Source: JBCCFW01 sp039029535 (lineage in GTDB: Bacteria; Acidobacteriota; JBCCFW01). Taken from it: a stretch of DNA of 64,000 bases. Of the stretch, positions 47,840 to 58,197 are shown piece after piece. The position numbers and the translations under genes are program-made. Numbering within the stretch: the first letter of the stretch is position 1; each line of letters starts with the position of its first letter. The notes under the pieces are model-generated. The model was not told the origin of the DNA, made no database searches, and worked only from the letters and a program-made list of their open reading frames with translations. Location: NCBI GenBank assembly GCA_039029535.1, contig JBCCFW010000008.1:1-64000 (forward strand), read 5' to 3'.

Positions 47840-47971
47840 TGGTTTGCGGGGCTTCTTCTGGCGACGACGGGGTCGCCATCATGGCAGGACCCAGCGACCC
47901 TGACCAGCCCGCAGGCGCTCGGGGCCGGTGAGTGCCCGAGACGCCGTCGCAAGCCGGTCTCAGCGGGGTTT

Positions 47972-48880
47972 TCAGCGTCGCTCGAAGCGCTGACGCTGTG
48001 AGCGACGGGAGCGGCCGAGCTCGTCCTCGGTGAGGAGGCCGTCGCCGTTGCGGTCGAGGTCCTGGAACTTCTGACGTCGCCCCTCGTCGACCTCGGCCTC
48101 GTCGACCCGTCCGTCGTGGTCGAGATCGAGGCGATCGAAGAAGCGGAGCTGCCGCTCGAGGCCAGGGCCTTCCGGGAGCTCGTCCTTGGTCAGGACGCCG
48201 TTGCCGTCGATGTCGAGCCTGGCCTCCGCCCGCTTGTCGGCGGACAGGAACTCGGCTTCGTCGAGGGCGCCGTCCCCGTTGGTGTCGAGCTTCTCGAGCC
48301 GCGAGCGCAGGCCCTGGAAGCGTCCGCGCTCACCGCGCTGGGAGCGCGAGCGCTGCCGGATGTCGTCGAGGGCGATGAGTCCGTCGGCGTCCTGGTCGAG
48401 CTTGGCGAACTTCTCGCGGAGGCCGTCCTCGCGCTCGGCGAAGTCGACGCGGCCGTCACCGTTCAGGTCGGCCTTCTCGAAGCGACGGAGGGAGCGCTCA
48501 TCGTCGGGGATCTCGCTGCGCTCGACGATGCCGTCGCCGTTGGTGTCGGCGCGGTTCGGCTTCTCGGCGGTGACCTTGAACTCATCCCAGTCGACCTGAC
48601 CGTCGCCGTTGGCATCGAGACGGGCGAGTCGGCCCTTGCCGCCCCTCTTGGCGAGGCGGTCGCGACGCTCGCCGCGGGCAGAGCGCCACTCGTCCTGGGA
48701 GATGACGCCGTCGCCATTGGTGTCGCCGGTCTTCATCCGCTGCTCGACGTGGGCCAGCAGCTCGGCCTGGGAGATCTCGCCGTTGCCGTCGAGGTCGAGC
48801 TTCTTGAAGGAGTCGGCCTGCGCCACGCTGGCGGCGAGCGCGAGGCTGAGGGTGAACGTGGGGACAGTCGCGATCTTCAT
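47972..48880 (-). CDS. secreted protein with ten EF-hand loops
   Basis: A 302-residue exported protein: a signal peptide (ending VAQA) followed by ten EF-hand calcium loops of the D-x-[DN]-x-[DN]-G type, such as DLDGNGEISQAE, DTNGDGVISQDE, DANGDGQVDWDE and DRNGDGLLTEDE. One loop (DQDADGLIALDD) is slightly unusual. It is otherwise rich in Arg and Lys, with a basic tail. Multi-EF-hand secreted proteins bind calcium in the periplasm or at the surface; a specific function is unknown. The start is the ATG at 48880. Confidence 0.88.
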   Translation of the reverse strand: MKIATVPTFTLSLALAASVAQADSFKKLDLDGNGEISQAELLAHVEQRMKTGDTNGDGVISQDEWRSARGERRDRLAKRGGKGRLARLDANGDGQVDWDEFKVTAEKPNRADTNGDGIVERSEIPDDERSLRRFEKADLNGDGRVDFAEREDGLREKFAKLDQDADGLIALDDIRQRSRSQRGERGRFQGLRSRLEKLDTNGDGALDEAEFLSADKRAEARLDIDGNGVLTKDELPEGPGLERQLRFFDRLDLDHDGRVDEAEVDEGRRQKFQDLDRNGDGLLTEDELGRSRRSQRQRFERR

Positions 48881-49056
48881 GGTGTTCCTCGTGTCGTGCC
48901 GGGGTCAGCTTCCGTCCCCGCGCACTCAGTCAGACGGCGGGAGAGCCCGGGGGGTTGAAACACCGTCTCGGCGGGCGAGTAAGCCAGCTGGAGGCTTCCC
49001 GGCTGGCATCCGTCTTCTCTCCGGCTACCATTCGGGTACACGAAGGGTGCGCAGCC

Positions 49057-50373
<1,317 letters not shown>

Positions 50374-50619
50374 TCAGTCGTCGCCGTGTTCGGCCTGGTC
50401 CTGCTCCTGCAGGAGATCCCAGGCCCGGTTCCGGTCCTCGGCCCGCACGACGACGTGGATGCCGTCGGTGGGCCAGCAGGCCGTGTCGAGGAGGTAGACG
50501 AACTCGTTCTGGAGCCAGGCGTCGAGGCCCTCGGCCTGGAGGGCGTGCCGGGCGAGCGTGGCGTCGGTGAGCGTGGGGTAGACGCCCACCACGACGGGGG
50601 AGTCGGTCGAGTCGGTCAT
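50374..50619 (-). CDS. DUF2007-like small protein
   Basis: An 81-residue soluble protein resembling DUF2007 (putative signal-transducing) proteins: VVGVYPTLTDATLARHALQAEG and the later IHVVVRAEDRNRAWDLL. GGAGGG lies upstream of the ATG at 50619. Its last base lies next to the degP stop with no gap. It is the last gene of the minus-strand cytochrome cluster; the role is unknown. Confidence 0.7.
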   Translation of the reverse strand: MTDSTDSPVVVGVYPTLTDATLARHALQAEGLDAWLQNEFVYLLDTACWPTDGIHVVVRAEDRNRAWDLLQEQDQAEHGDD

Positions 50620-50666
50620 GGCCGGGCCCTCCGGAGCGACGGGAGAGGAGTCGCTACACGGAAGTT

Positions 50667-51362
50667 CTACCGCAGCGGGGCCCCGACGGGTTGCGTGCAC
50701 TCGGGCAGGTCATTGCGGGGATTGCCGACCAGGGACGACACCGGGACGGCTTCGAGGACGCCGTCACGTAGGGGCTGGAGGAGCCCGAGGTGCTCGTCCT
50801 TCGAGAGCTCCGGGTCGAGCCAGGCCTCGCGGGCTGGGCCTTCGAGGATGGCCGGCATCCGGTCGTGGAGCTCGGTCATGAGGGTATTGGGCGCCACGGT
50901 GACGATCGTGAAGCTGTGCACGACCCCGTCCGGCCCGTGGCGCCAGCGCTCCCAGAGCCCGGCGAAGGTCAACGGCTCTCCGTCCCGGTGGCGGATGAGG
51001 TAGGGCTGTTTCTCACGAGCACCGAGCTTCTTCCATTCGAAGAAGCCGGAGGCGGGAACCAGGCAGCGCCGTCGGCCGAGGGCCTCGCGGAAGGCGGGCT
51101 TCTCCGGGAGCGTCTCGGCCCGGGCGTTGATGAGCTTGTAGGCGATCTTCTCGTCCTTGGCCCAGAAGGGGATGAGACCCCAGCGATGGAGGGCGACGCG
51201 ACGACGGCCGTCGTCGAGGAGGACGGGGAGGTCGAGGCTCGGCGCGACCTGGTGACCGGGCGTCTCGTCGAGAGCCGGGGCGACCGCCGGGTCGAGCTCG
51301 GTGCCTCCGAGGATGTCGCCGAGCTCGTCGACGGTGATCCGGAGGCTGTAGCGACCGCACAT
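50667..51362 (-). CDS. SOS response-associated peptidase / abasic-site DNA crosslinking protein (SRAP/YedK)
   Basis: A 231-residue SRAP-family protein that covalently protects abasic sites in single-stranded DNA. The invariant Cys2 (MCGRYSLR) is present, with the conserved Asn in INARAET, Glu in SGFFEWKK and the His in LHDRMPAIL. No signal peptide is visible, so it acts in the cytosol. It lies 13 bases after cytochrome b, which suggests cotranscription without an obvious functional link. Confidence 0.92.
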   Translation of the reverse strand: MCGRYSLRITVDELGDILGGTELDPAVAPALDETPGHQVAPSLDLPVLLDDGRRRVALHRWGLIPFWAKDEKIAYKLINARAETLPEKPAFREALGRRRCLVPASGFFEWKKLGAREKQPYLIRHRDGEPLTFAGLWERWRHGPDGVVHSFTIVTVAPNTLMTELHDRMPAILEGPAREAWLDPELSKDEHLGLLQPLRDGVLEAVPVSSLVGNPRNDLPECTQPVGAPLR

Positions 51363-51375
51363 CGCCGGCGGCCCT

Positions 51376-52788
51376 TCAGTCGGAGCCGGTGGCGAAGCCG
51401 AGGAGGATCTCCCGGGCGATGAGCTCGGCGTCTTCGCGGCTCATGTCCTCGTCGAAGGCCGGCATCATCTCGCCGCCGGAGAGGATGACCTCGACGAGGT
51501 GACCCGGGTCGGCGGCCGCCATCCGGGCGAAGTTCTCGCTCCGCAGGTCGGTGGCGTCTTCGTCGATGGGGGCGCCGTCGCTGTCGTGGCACTCGAGACA
51601 GTAGCGACCGTAGAGCATGGCCGCGCGGGCGTAGTCGGGGCTCGCGGTTCCGCCTGCCGCCGTGCTTCCGGCCTCCAGGCGCTTCGTGACGGCCACGGGC
51701 TCGGCGTTCTTCGCCGCGTCGGCGTCGGCGAGGAAGACCTGGAGGGTGAGGACCGCCACGCCCACCAGCGCCATGACGAGACTGCCGAGGGGGAGGAGAC
51801 GGTCCTTGATCGCGCGGGTCTTGCTCCGGTCGAGGAAGGGAAGGGCGACGAGGAAGCCGGCGAGCAGGCCGGGGATGAGCAGGCTGCCGACCCACTCGAT
51901 GGGTGGCTCGAAGTAGTGGAGGAGCTGGAACAGCCAGTAGAAGTACCACTCGGGCCGGGCGTCGAAGGGCTGGCTGGGGTCGGCCTTCGGTCCGAGGTGA
52001 GCGGGCCAGAGCGTCGAGACCAGGTAGAGCCCGCCGATGATGACGAGGGCGAAGACGACGTCTTTCAGCGCCTGGGCGGGGAAGAAGGTCTCGGCCTGGG
52101 TCTCGAGCTCGTCTTCGGTGAGCGTCTCGGGAGGCGTCACGCCGTGACGTCGGAAGAGGGCCAGGTGGAGGGCGAAGAGGAGGAGCAGGCAGGCGGGGAG
52201 GACGACGACGTGGAGGGTGTAGAAGCGCGTCAGCGTGAGGTTGCCGAGGCCCGGTCCGCCCTGGAGGAGCTCGGCGCTGGGGCCACCGATGATGGGGACG
52301 CCGCGGAGGATCGAGAGCCCGACCTTGGTGGCGTAGTAGGCGGTCTGGTCCCAGGGGAGGAGGTAACCCGTGAAGGCCGAGCCGAGCAGCACGCCGCCCA
52401 GCGCCAGGCCGGTCCACCAGTTCGTCTCCCGCGGCTTGCGGTAGGCGCCGGCGAAGGCGACCTGCAGCCCGTGGGCGACGAGCATGAGCACCAGGAAGGT
52501 GGCGCCATGGTGATGGAGGCTACGGAGCAGGCCGCCCCAGGCCGAGCGCTCGGGGTCGCTCAGGGCTTGCAGGCTGGCGTGAGCAGCGTCGGTCGTGGGG
52601 GCGTAGTCGCCGGCGAGCACGACGCCGGAGAGCAACTGCACGACGAGGAGGACGACGAGGCCCGAGCCGAAGACGTAGGCCCAGCGGGCGCCGCCCTTGA
52701 CCTTCTCGTCGGCGAGGAAGCGCCAGGCGGTGAGGGCACCGGTGCGCTCTTCGAGAGCAGCGAGGAGGCTGGCGAGGCGCTCCTTCAT
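51376..52788 (-). CDS. cytochrome b (bc1/b6f type) fused to a C-terminal c-type heme domain
   Basis: A 470-residue inner-membrane subunit. Heme-b histidines are in LHHHGATFLVLMLVAHG and LHVVVLPACLLLLFALH, and the quinone-site motif is RPEWYFYW. Eight membrane segments are expected in a b6/subunit-IV-like arrangement. After the last helix a soluble domain carries CLECH, a covalent c-heme site, with Met ligands nearby (GGEMMPAF). The fusion lets the complex pass electrons from the Rieske protein to an attached cytochrome. ATG at 52788 is used; a GTG at 52797 overlaps the Rieske stop. The Rieske gene is immediately upstream. Confidence 0.92.
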   Translation of the reverse strand: MKERLASLLAALEERTGALTAWRFLADEKVKGGARWAYVFGSGLVVLLVVQLLSGVVLAGDYAPTTDAAHASLQALSDPERSAWGGLLRSLHHHGATFLVLMLVAHGLQVAFAGAYRKPRETNWWTGLALGGVLLGSAFTGYLLPWDQTAYYATKVGLSILRGVPIIGGPSAELLQGGPGLGNLTLTRFYTLHVVVLPACLLLLFALHLALFRRHGVTPPETLTEDELETQAETFFPAQALKDVVFALVIIGGLYLVSTLWPAHLGPKADPSQPFDARPEWYFYWLFQLLHYFEPPIEWVGSLLIPGLLAGFLVALPFLDRSKTRAIKDRLLPLGSLVMALVGVAVLTLQVFLADADAAKNAEPVAVTKRLEAGSTAAGGTASPDYARAAMLYGRYCLECHDSDGAPIDEDATDLRSENFARMAAADPGHLVEVILSGGEMMPAFDEDMSREDAELIAREILLGFATGSD

Positions 52789-52793
52789 CGAAC

Positions 52794-53309
52794 TCACGCG
52801 TCCCGTCCGTCGAGGCGGCGCTTGTCGGCGATGCCGGGGACGTACTCGACGTGTCGGACGACGAGCCGGTCGGCCTTCACCTCCACCGGGAGGGCGTCGA
52901 GGCCGCGGCGCGAGGGGCCGTGGAGCTTGGCGCCGTCCTTGCCGAAGCCGCTGTCGTGGCAGGGGCAGGAGAACTCGTCGCGCTTCGGCGCCCACTCGAC
53001 GGAGCAGCCGAGGTGAGGGCAGGTGGTCGTGAAGACGTGGACCTGGTCGCTGCCGTTCCTGACGACCCAGGCGGAGCGCTCACCCTCGGTCACCGCCCAG
53101 CCGTCCTCGATGCGGACGGGGAAGGCGACACGGACGGGCTGACCGACGGGGAAGTCGGAGACGGGGCCCAGGTCGATGGGGGCGTCGGCACCGCTGGCCT
53201 TGCGGGTGAGCGGCGCGAAGAGGTGGCCGACCAGGGGAATGGAGACGAGGACGCCGAGGAGACCGGAGGCGCCGACGGTGAGAGCGGTCAGGAAGCGACG
53301 TCGTTCCAT
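52794..53309 (-). CDS. Rieske iron-sulfur subunit of the bc complex
   Basis: A 171-residue membrane-anchored [2Fe-2S] protein. The N-terminus (MERRRFLTALTVGASGLLGVL) has a twin-arginine-like RRxFL signal-anchor. The cluster ligands are in CPHLGC and CPCHDSGF. ATG at 53309 is used; the open frame begins 17 codons earlier. It passes electrons from quinol to cytochrome c. The gene precedes the cytochrome b gene by five bases. Confidence 0.92.
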   Translation of the reverse strand: MERRRFLTALTVGASGLLGVLVSIPLVGHLFAPLTRKASGADAPIDLGPVSDFPVGQPVRVAFPVRIEDGWAVTEGERSAWVVRNGSDQVHVFTTTCPHLGCSVEWAPKRDEFSCPCHDSGFGKDGAKLHGPSRRGLDALPVEVKADRLVVRHVEYVPGIADKRRLDGRDA

Positions 53310-53316
53310 GGCCCCA

Positions 53317-53502
53317 TCATGTCGGGTGGGGTGGGTCCTCGGAAGGATCGGCCGTCTCATCTCGGTCCGCCGGGCGATCGGGGGAGCGCGGGCTCTCCAG
53401 CTCGGAGAGGGAGCCGCCGCGGAGGAGGTGGAGGACGACGGCCGCGACGAGGACGGCGGCCAGGAGCGCGGAGCCGAGGGCGAAGAGGTCGCGGGGGGAC
53501 AT
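53317..53502 (-). CDS. small single-span membrane protein (bc-complex-associated?)
   Basis: A 61-residue protein: one strong hydrophobic segment (LFALGSALLAAVLVAAVVLH) and an acidic, proline-rich tail. Its stop lies eight bases before the Rieske start on the same strand, so it would be a small subunit or assembly factor of the complex. The SD is poor and the evidence is only position and hydrophobicity. Confidence 0.45.
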   Translation of the reverse strand: MSPRDLFALGSALLAAVLVAAVVLHLLRGGSLSELESPRSPDRPADRDETADPSEDPPHPT

Positions 53503-53513
53503 GGGGGAGGAGG

Positions 53514-54086
53514 TCACTGCGCCTCCTCTCGTTCCCGGGGCGGCGGCTCCGCCTGGTGAGGCTTGCCCGTCACCCGCCTCAGCGCGCCAGACACCTGGTT
53601 CACGCGATGCTCGACATCCTTCAGCGCGTCGGGGGCTTCCAGTCGCCAGCGATTCAAGACGGTCTTGGTGCCGGCTGTCGTCGTCACCGTCGTTGACACC
53701 GTTGCTGCATCGATGATGCGCCGAGTGAGCCCTTCGCCGACGATCGGATACTCGGGGGCAAGCTCCCAGAAACCGAGCTCTTCGACTCGGCGCAGGAGGG
53801 AGTGCAGCTCGGAGTGGGGAATCCGCCTGCGGCGAACGCCTGGCTCCTCGACGTGTTGCGTGCCCTCGTAGCGAACGATGCCGCTCGCGTGGATCGTCAC
53901 GGTGTAAACGGGGCAGGCACCGAAGCACCCGCCCCGCGTGAGCGACTGGAAGACGCCTCCGTCAGCCATGCGGATGGGAGTGACTGGTGACGCAGTGCGC
54001 GGTGGCGCTGAGTGAAGAGCGCAGCCGCTCAGCGAGAACAGGAGTGACAGCGCGACGGCCGCACGAAGGGAGCCTCGGCTCGGCAT
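53514..54086 (-). CDS. DUF6438-type lipoprotein
   Basis: A 190-residue predicted lipoprotein: the signal ends in LSGC. After it comes RGGCFGACPVYTVTIHASG, the hallmark of DUF6438, with the paired cysteines. The rest is basic and beta-rich. ATG at 54086 gives a compact signal peptide; ATG at 54128 is an alternative start. Function unknown. It lies directly upstream of the small membrane gene and may share its transcript. Confidence 0.72.
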   Translation of the reverse strand: MPSRGSLRAAVALSLLFSLSGCALHSAPPRTASPVTPIRMADGGVFQSLTRGGCFGACPVYTVTIHASGIVRYEGTQHVEEPGVRRRRIPHSELHSLLRRVEELGFWELAPEYPIVGEGLTRRIIDAATVSTTVTTTAGTKTVLNRWRLEAPDALKDVEHRVNQVSGALRRVTGKPHQAEPPPREREEAQ

Positions 54087-54218
54087 GGACTGGGTGGTGT
54101 CGAGGGTGAGTGATCGTGGTCGAGTCATGGCCTGGCCCGGGCGCCCGGTTCCGAGGCCGGACGGGATGCCGAGGGAGATTACAGCCCCCGCCGCGTGCGG
54201 GCTCGATGGGGGAAGAGG

Positions 54219-56387
54219 CTACTGCGTCTCCTCCTCGGTGTCGGGGAGCCCGGCGAGGAAGGCGTCGGCGTCCGCGGCGATCAGGGCCAGGCCCAGCTCG
54301 TCGGCCTTCGTGCGGATGGAGGTGGCAAGCTCGCGAGCGGCGGAGGTGTCGTCTTCGGCGTGCTGGAGGCGGGCGAGGGCGAGATCGACTTCGAGGAGGC
54401 TCTCCGATGCGTGTGCTTGCTCGAGGAGCACTCGGGACTCGTCGAGTCGTCCTCGCGACTGGTCGAGTTGCCCGCGGGCCCGGAGGACCTCCGCGAGTCC
54501 TCTCTGGACATTGCCCTTGCCGAGGCAGTCATTCAATGACTCGAAGTTCTGCAGAGACTGAGTGAATGACTCCTCGGCCTTGGCCAGATCGTTCTGCTGT
54601 AGACGCAGCTCACCGATGTCGAAGAGCTGTTGTGCGATTCCTAGCTCATCCTCCGCCTTGCGGTGAAGGTCCAGCGCCTCCAAGAACAGCTTCTCAGCCC
54701 GCGCGAGCTCTGAGCGCCTGAGGTCGACGCGTCCTAGCCCACTCCGCGCATAGGCCTGCCCATTGAGTGACAGTGCCTGTTGATGACGTTGAGCCGCGGC
54801 CTCGTAGGCAGCGCTGGCCTCGTCGAGCCTGGACTGGCGTAAGAGGAGCGCGCCAAGACCCAGGTGAACATTGCCCTGTTCCAATGGCGAACCGTGGTTT
54901 TCGTGGAGTTGGAGAGCCTGGTGGAGCAGCTTCTCAGCTTCCTCGAAACTCTTGGTGCGCACGAGTACATGGCCGAGGTAGTTGAGGGCGCTCGCATAAC
55001 CCTCCAGGTCGCCGCTCTCTTCTCTCAGGAGTAGTGAGCCTCGGAGCGCTTGCTCTGCTCTGGCAAGGTCGTGCCCGTACATGAGCTGAAGTCTGCCTTC
55101 GAGCTCGAGTAGCAACGCGCGTTCGCGTCGAGCTTCTGAGGGGACTTCCATCTGGAGCTCGCTGAGCTCCTTCAGGAGAGCCCTCGAGCCAGCAACGTCG
55201 TAGCGAGCAAAGAGGCGCCGTGCCTTGCTCAAGACCTGCCCGTGTCTCAGCAGCCAAGAGAGCTTGGCGGCTCCTTCTTCGGCTGCGCTCTGTGACTCGG
55301 ATGTCGCGCCGTTGCCCTGCCTGCTGGCTTGCTTGTGCAGGCTCGTTCCCACGAGCGCGATGCGGTCAGACCACGAGCTGATGCTCTTCAGCCAGTCGAC
55401 ATCGAACTCCGAGCACAATGAGTCGAGAACCTGGGCCGCATCCTGACCAGGCGCCAAGAGATGGGCTCGGTCGGAATGAGACTCGAGAAGCTGGCGTACC
55501 TTGGATGAGAGCGAGCCTTTCCCATCGCGTGCCCCCCAATACAGCCCGAGCGGGAGGCTGTTGGCATCGTTGAGAGCATCTTCAATGGCGAGCATGGCTC
55601 GGTCCTGCCATCCGCCGTAGCCCAGCACGATGAGGGAGGAGTGTCGAAGGAACTCGCGGAACCGCATGAAGAGTCCCGTGAGGTCCACGCCGCCCGAGCG
55701 ATCCAGTTCGGCGCGTTGGAGCTCGCTCTCGGTGTTGCGCAAGTTGTAGAAGAGGTGGCAGCCGTGCAGGTAAACGACTCTTGGGTAGAGGGGGTAGGGC
55801 TCGATGCGACCGTGGAGGCTCTGGTCGTCGATGACGGCGACTGGCTCACCGCAGTAGCGAAACGTCTGCGGGAGGACTTCGTCGAAGTTGGTGGTGAACA
55901 CGGTGTGGGCCAGGTGACGACCCAGGTCGCTCGTTCGCGCATCCTGGCTCTCACCGTGCGTGCCCGACTTGAGGATCGCGGCGAGACGTAGTGACTCGGC
56001 GTTCATCTCTGGCTGCCGCGAGCTGGACCATCGCACCACCGAAGTGATGAAGCGCTGACGTGATTGAGGGGAGTGGAAGAGCGTCTCGTCCTTCATGAGC
56101 TCTGGGTAGAGCGTTGGTGCTTCGCCGTTCTCCAAGTCCTGGAGCTCGCCCTTGTCCGCGCTGTCCAGCAGCTCTCCCCAACTCGGCGGCTCTCCCTCGG
56201 CTTCGTTTCGCGCTTTCATGACCTGGACCAGCGTCGTGGTCGACGGTAGACCGGCCGTGATCGAGCAGCCCGAGCCGATCAGGAACGTGAACAACGTTCC
56301 CGGCTGTCCGCCCGACTCCCTGACCTCGCGGATCTCCGCCCGTGCCTTCTGGGCGAGTTCCTTGACGCTGATCTCTCGAATGGCCAC
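54219..56387 (-). CDS. SIR2-domain protein with TPR array
   Basis: A 722-residue protein. Residues 25-330 form a SIR2-like NAD-binding domain: FLIGSGCSITAGLPST (35-50), TTNFDEVLP (N167, D169), VVYLHGCH (H208) and LIVLGYGGWQDRA. TPR repeats from about 390 to 700 follow (YASALNYLGHVLVRTKSFEE; YARSGLGRVDLRRSELARAE), with a leading coiled-coil-like stretch. SIR2 domains of this type act as NADases in several phage-defence systems, where TPRs sense or oligomerise; defence is therefore plausible but not shown. No second defence gene is adjacent. GTG at 56387 has GGAG seven bases upstream, inside a hairpin. Confidence 0.85.
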   Translation of the reverse strand: MAIREISVKELAQKARAEIREVRESGGQPGTLFTFLIGSGCSITAGLPSTTTLVQVMKARNEAEGEPPSWGELLDSADKGELQDLENGEAPTLYPELMKDETLFHSPQSRQRFITSVVRWSSSRQPEMNAESLRLAAILKSGTHGESQDARTSDLGRHLAHTVFTTNFDEVLPQTFRYCGEPVAVIDDQSLHGRIEPYPLYPRVVYLHGCHLFYNLRNTESELQRAELDRSGGVDLTGLFMRFREFLRHSSLIVLGYGGWQDRAMLAIEDALNDANSLPLGLYWGARDGKGSLSSKVRQLLESHSDRAHLLAPGQDAAQVLDSLCSEFDVDWLKSISSWSDRIALVGTSLHKQASRQGNGATSESQSAAEEGAAKLSWLLRHGQVLSKARRLFARYDVAGSRALLKELSELQMEVPSEARRERALLLELEGRLQLMYGHDLARAEQALRGSLLLREESGDLEGYASALNYLGHVLVRTKSFEEAEKLLHQALQLHENHGSPLEQGNVHLGLGALLLRQSRLDEASAAYEAAAQRHQQALSLNGQAYARSGLGRVDLRRSELARAEKLFLEALDLHRKAEDELGIAQQLFDIGELRLQQNDLAKAEESFTQSLQNFESLNDCLGKGNVQRGLAEVLRARGQLDQSRGRLDESRVLLEQAHASESLLEVDLALARLQHAEDDTSAARELATSIRTKADELGLALIAADADAFLAGLPDTEEETQ

Positions 56388-56389
56388 GG

Positions 56390-56411
56390 CCTGTCTCCTG
56401 GGGGAGACAGG
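56390..56411 (-). promoter_or_regulatory. perfect hairpin enclosing the SIR2-TPR ribosome-binding site
   Basis: CCTGTCTCC (56390-56398) and GGAGACAGG (56403-56411) form a nine-pair stem with a four-base loop. On the mRNA, the 3' arm holds GGAG, seven bases before the GTG start. Formation would hide the site, so the gene may be translated only when the hairpin is opened or bound. Confidence 0.6.
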
Positions 56412-56456
56412 CTAGCGAGAGGAACCAACTGACTGGTGAGTTGTCTAAACGGCCGG

Positions 56457-58031
56457 CTACAGCCCCCGTCGCGTCCCTCGCGGACCCCGCTCCGTCGGAC
56501 GCCACCGCCGACTCCCGTCCAGCGGATCCGTGCGCAGGCGGGGAGCGACCGGGAGCACCAGCTCTTCCGTGCTCCCTTCCCGCCGGATCTCACCGTGCTG
56601 GCCGGTCACCTCCAGCCCCGGCACGACCAAGGTGTCGCTCGCCAACGCCGACGCCGGCACGCGCACGAGCAGGTCGGCCTCGAGCAGGTCCCAGAAGATC
56701 GGCGGACCGGAGGGGTGCGTCACGAAGCGATGCCGGACGACGTCGGAGCTCACCTCCACGCGGCCGCCGACCTGCTGCAAGCGCGCATTGGCGGTGAGCG
56801 CGTTCCGGGACGGCGTGACGTCGTCCAGCGGGTTGTCGTGGTGATGGAGCCAGTGGTCGAGCAGCTCCCAGCCCTCAGGCAGCTCCCACTGCATGAGCAC
56901 GTCGGTCAGGCTCGCGTCGACGCCCACCGCCGGGTTGCGGGCGTAGGCACGGAGCAGCACCTCGGCGTCGCGTCCCCACTGCAAGCGACCCTCGGATGAG
57001 CCGTCGATGGCCACGACCTCGAGATGGGCCAGCGGCGCCTCCGACACGCCGGCCTCCCCGCGTCCGGCCGGATCCAACAGCCGACTCTCGTAGACGACGA
57101 AGTCTCCGTCGAGCAGCTTGAGGTGCAGCCGGTTGCTCATGCCCACGAAGCACGGAAAGTGCAGCCCGCAGTTCATGTGGACGCGAGCCTCGTCGCCTTC
57201 GATGAGCACGCCGTCCGCGGTCAGGGTCGCGGGTTCGATGGGGAAGAGGTCGACGGGGTCGGCCGGGTTCTCTCGCTCGACGACCAAGCGCAGCGGGCGC
57301 TCCGCCGGGTAGTCGCCCCGGTCGACGACGATCTCGAAGGGAACCGCGCTGCCGCCCTCCGCCGAGGTCAGCGGACGCGTGAAGGTTGCCTGCGGTGTCT
57401 CGCTCGGCCCGTCGCTCAGGAGAATGCACGCCTCGGTGGACGTGGCCGCGATGCCCCAGCTCGTGCCGGTCGTGCCGATGGGGTAGCGCGAGAACACGTG
57501 CAGCTTGACCATCAGGGCCTGACCGACGCTGCCGGCCGGCATGGTGAGCGTCGTGCTGCCGGTGAGGCCGGTCGGATTGACGGCCTTCGGGCTGTACGGA
57601 TCGTCGAAGATCTGGTCGAGAGTGATCGCCTGGCCCTCGGGGTAGTTGACGATCAGCGGCCCTGTGTCGACGACGAGGGGGTTGCCCTCGGAGATGTCGA
57701 GGAGCTCCGTTCTCAGCACGTTGTCGCGATCGACGCAGTCGCCTTCCGGTGGCAGCTCGTCGAGCGTCACGAGCCTTGCGATGAGACCGCTGGTGACGTG
57801 CGCGCCGTCCGTGCGGAAGGGCGGGTCGAGCAGCGGGTCACCGAAGTGGCTGAAGGTGTAGGAGAGCTCGACCTCCTGACCGGGCTCGGCCTGACTGACC
57901 GAGCTGAGGAGGTTGACGGCGAGGACGGTGTTGCCGGTGGGAAGGTCTTGGCAAGCCAGGGCCGGGGACGAAAGGGTGGCGACGAGCAGCGAAGCTGCCA
58001 CGCCGATCCGAACAAGACGTCGTCGGTTCAT
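56457..58031 (-). CDS. secreted hypothetical protein, beta-rich
   Basis: A 524-residue exported protein with a signal peptide ending in ALA (about 25). The mature chain is beta-rich and Asp/Val/Leu-rich with scattered cysteines (CGLHFPC near 290); repeats or a catalytic motif were not recognised. Segments such as QEVELSYTFSHFGDP and LRLVVERENPADP suggest immunoglobulin-like or CARDB-like folds. Function unknown; probably surface or extracellular. Same strand as, and upstream of, the SIR2-TPR gene with 69 bases between. Confidence 0.65.
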   Translation of the reverse strand: MNRRRLVRIGVAASLLVATLSSPALACQDLPTGNTVLAVNLLSSVSQAEPGQEVELSYTFSHFGDPLLDPPFRTDGAHVTSGLIARLVTLDELPPEGDCVDRDNVLRTELLDISEGNPLVVDTGPLIVNYPEGQAITLDQIFDDPYSPKAVNPTGLTGSTTLTMPAGSVGQALMVKLHVFSRYPIGTTGTSWGIAATSTEACILLSDGPSETPQATFTRPLTSAEGGSAVPFEIVVDRGDYPAERPLRLVVERENPADPVDLFPIEPATLTADGVLIEGDEARVHMNCGLHFPCFVGMSNRLHLKLLDGDFVVYESRLLDPAGRGEAGVSEAPLAHLEVVAIDGSSEGRLQWGRDAEVLLRAYARNPAVGVDASLTDVLMQWELPEGWELLDHWLHHHDNPLDDVTPSRNALTANARLQQVGGRVEVSSDVVRHRFVTHPSGPPIFWDLLEADLLVRVPASALASDTLVVPGLEVTGQHGEIRREGSTEELVLPVAPRLRTDPLDGSRRWRPTERGPRGTRRGL

Positions 58032-58197
58032 CGGCTGTTCCTGTTGGTGACTCCCCTAGCAATCGGAGGATAGTCGTCCTGCCCGCCACGACGAGCCCTC
58101 GTCGTCAAGACGGACTCGTGCTCGCTTTCGTGAGCAGGGGAACAGCAGCGGATCGGTCAGGGTCGAGTTGAAGCGCCCCGAATCGCAGGGCGGCCGA

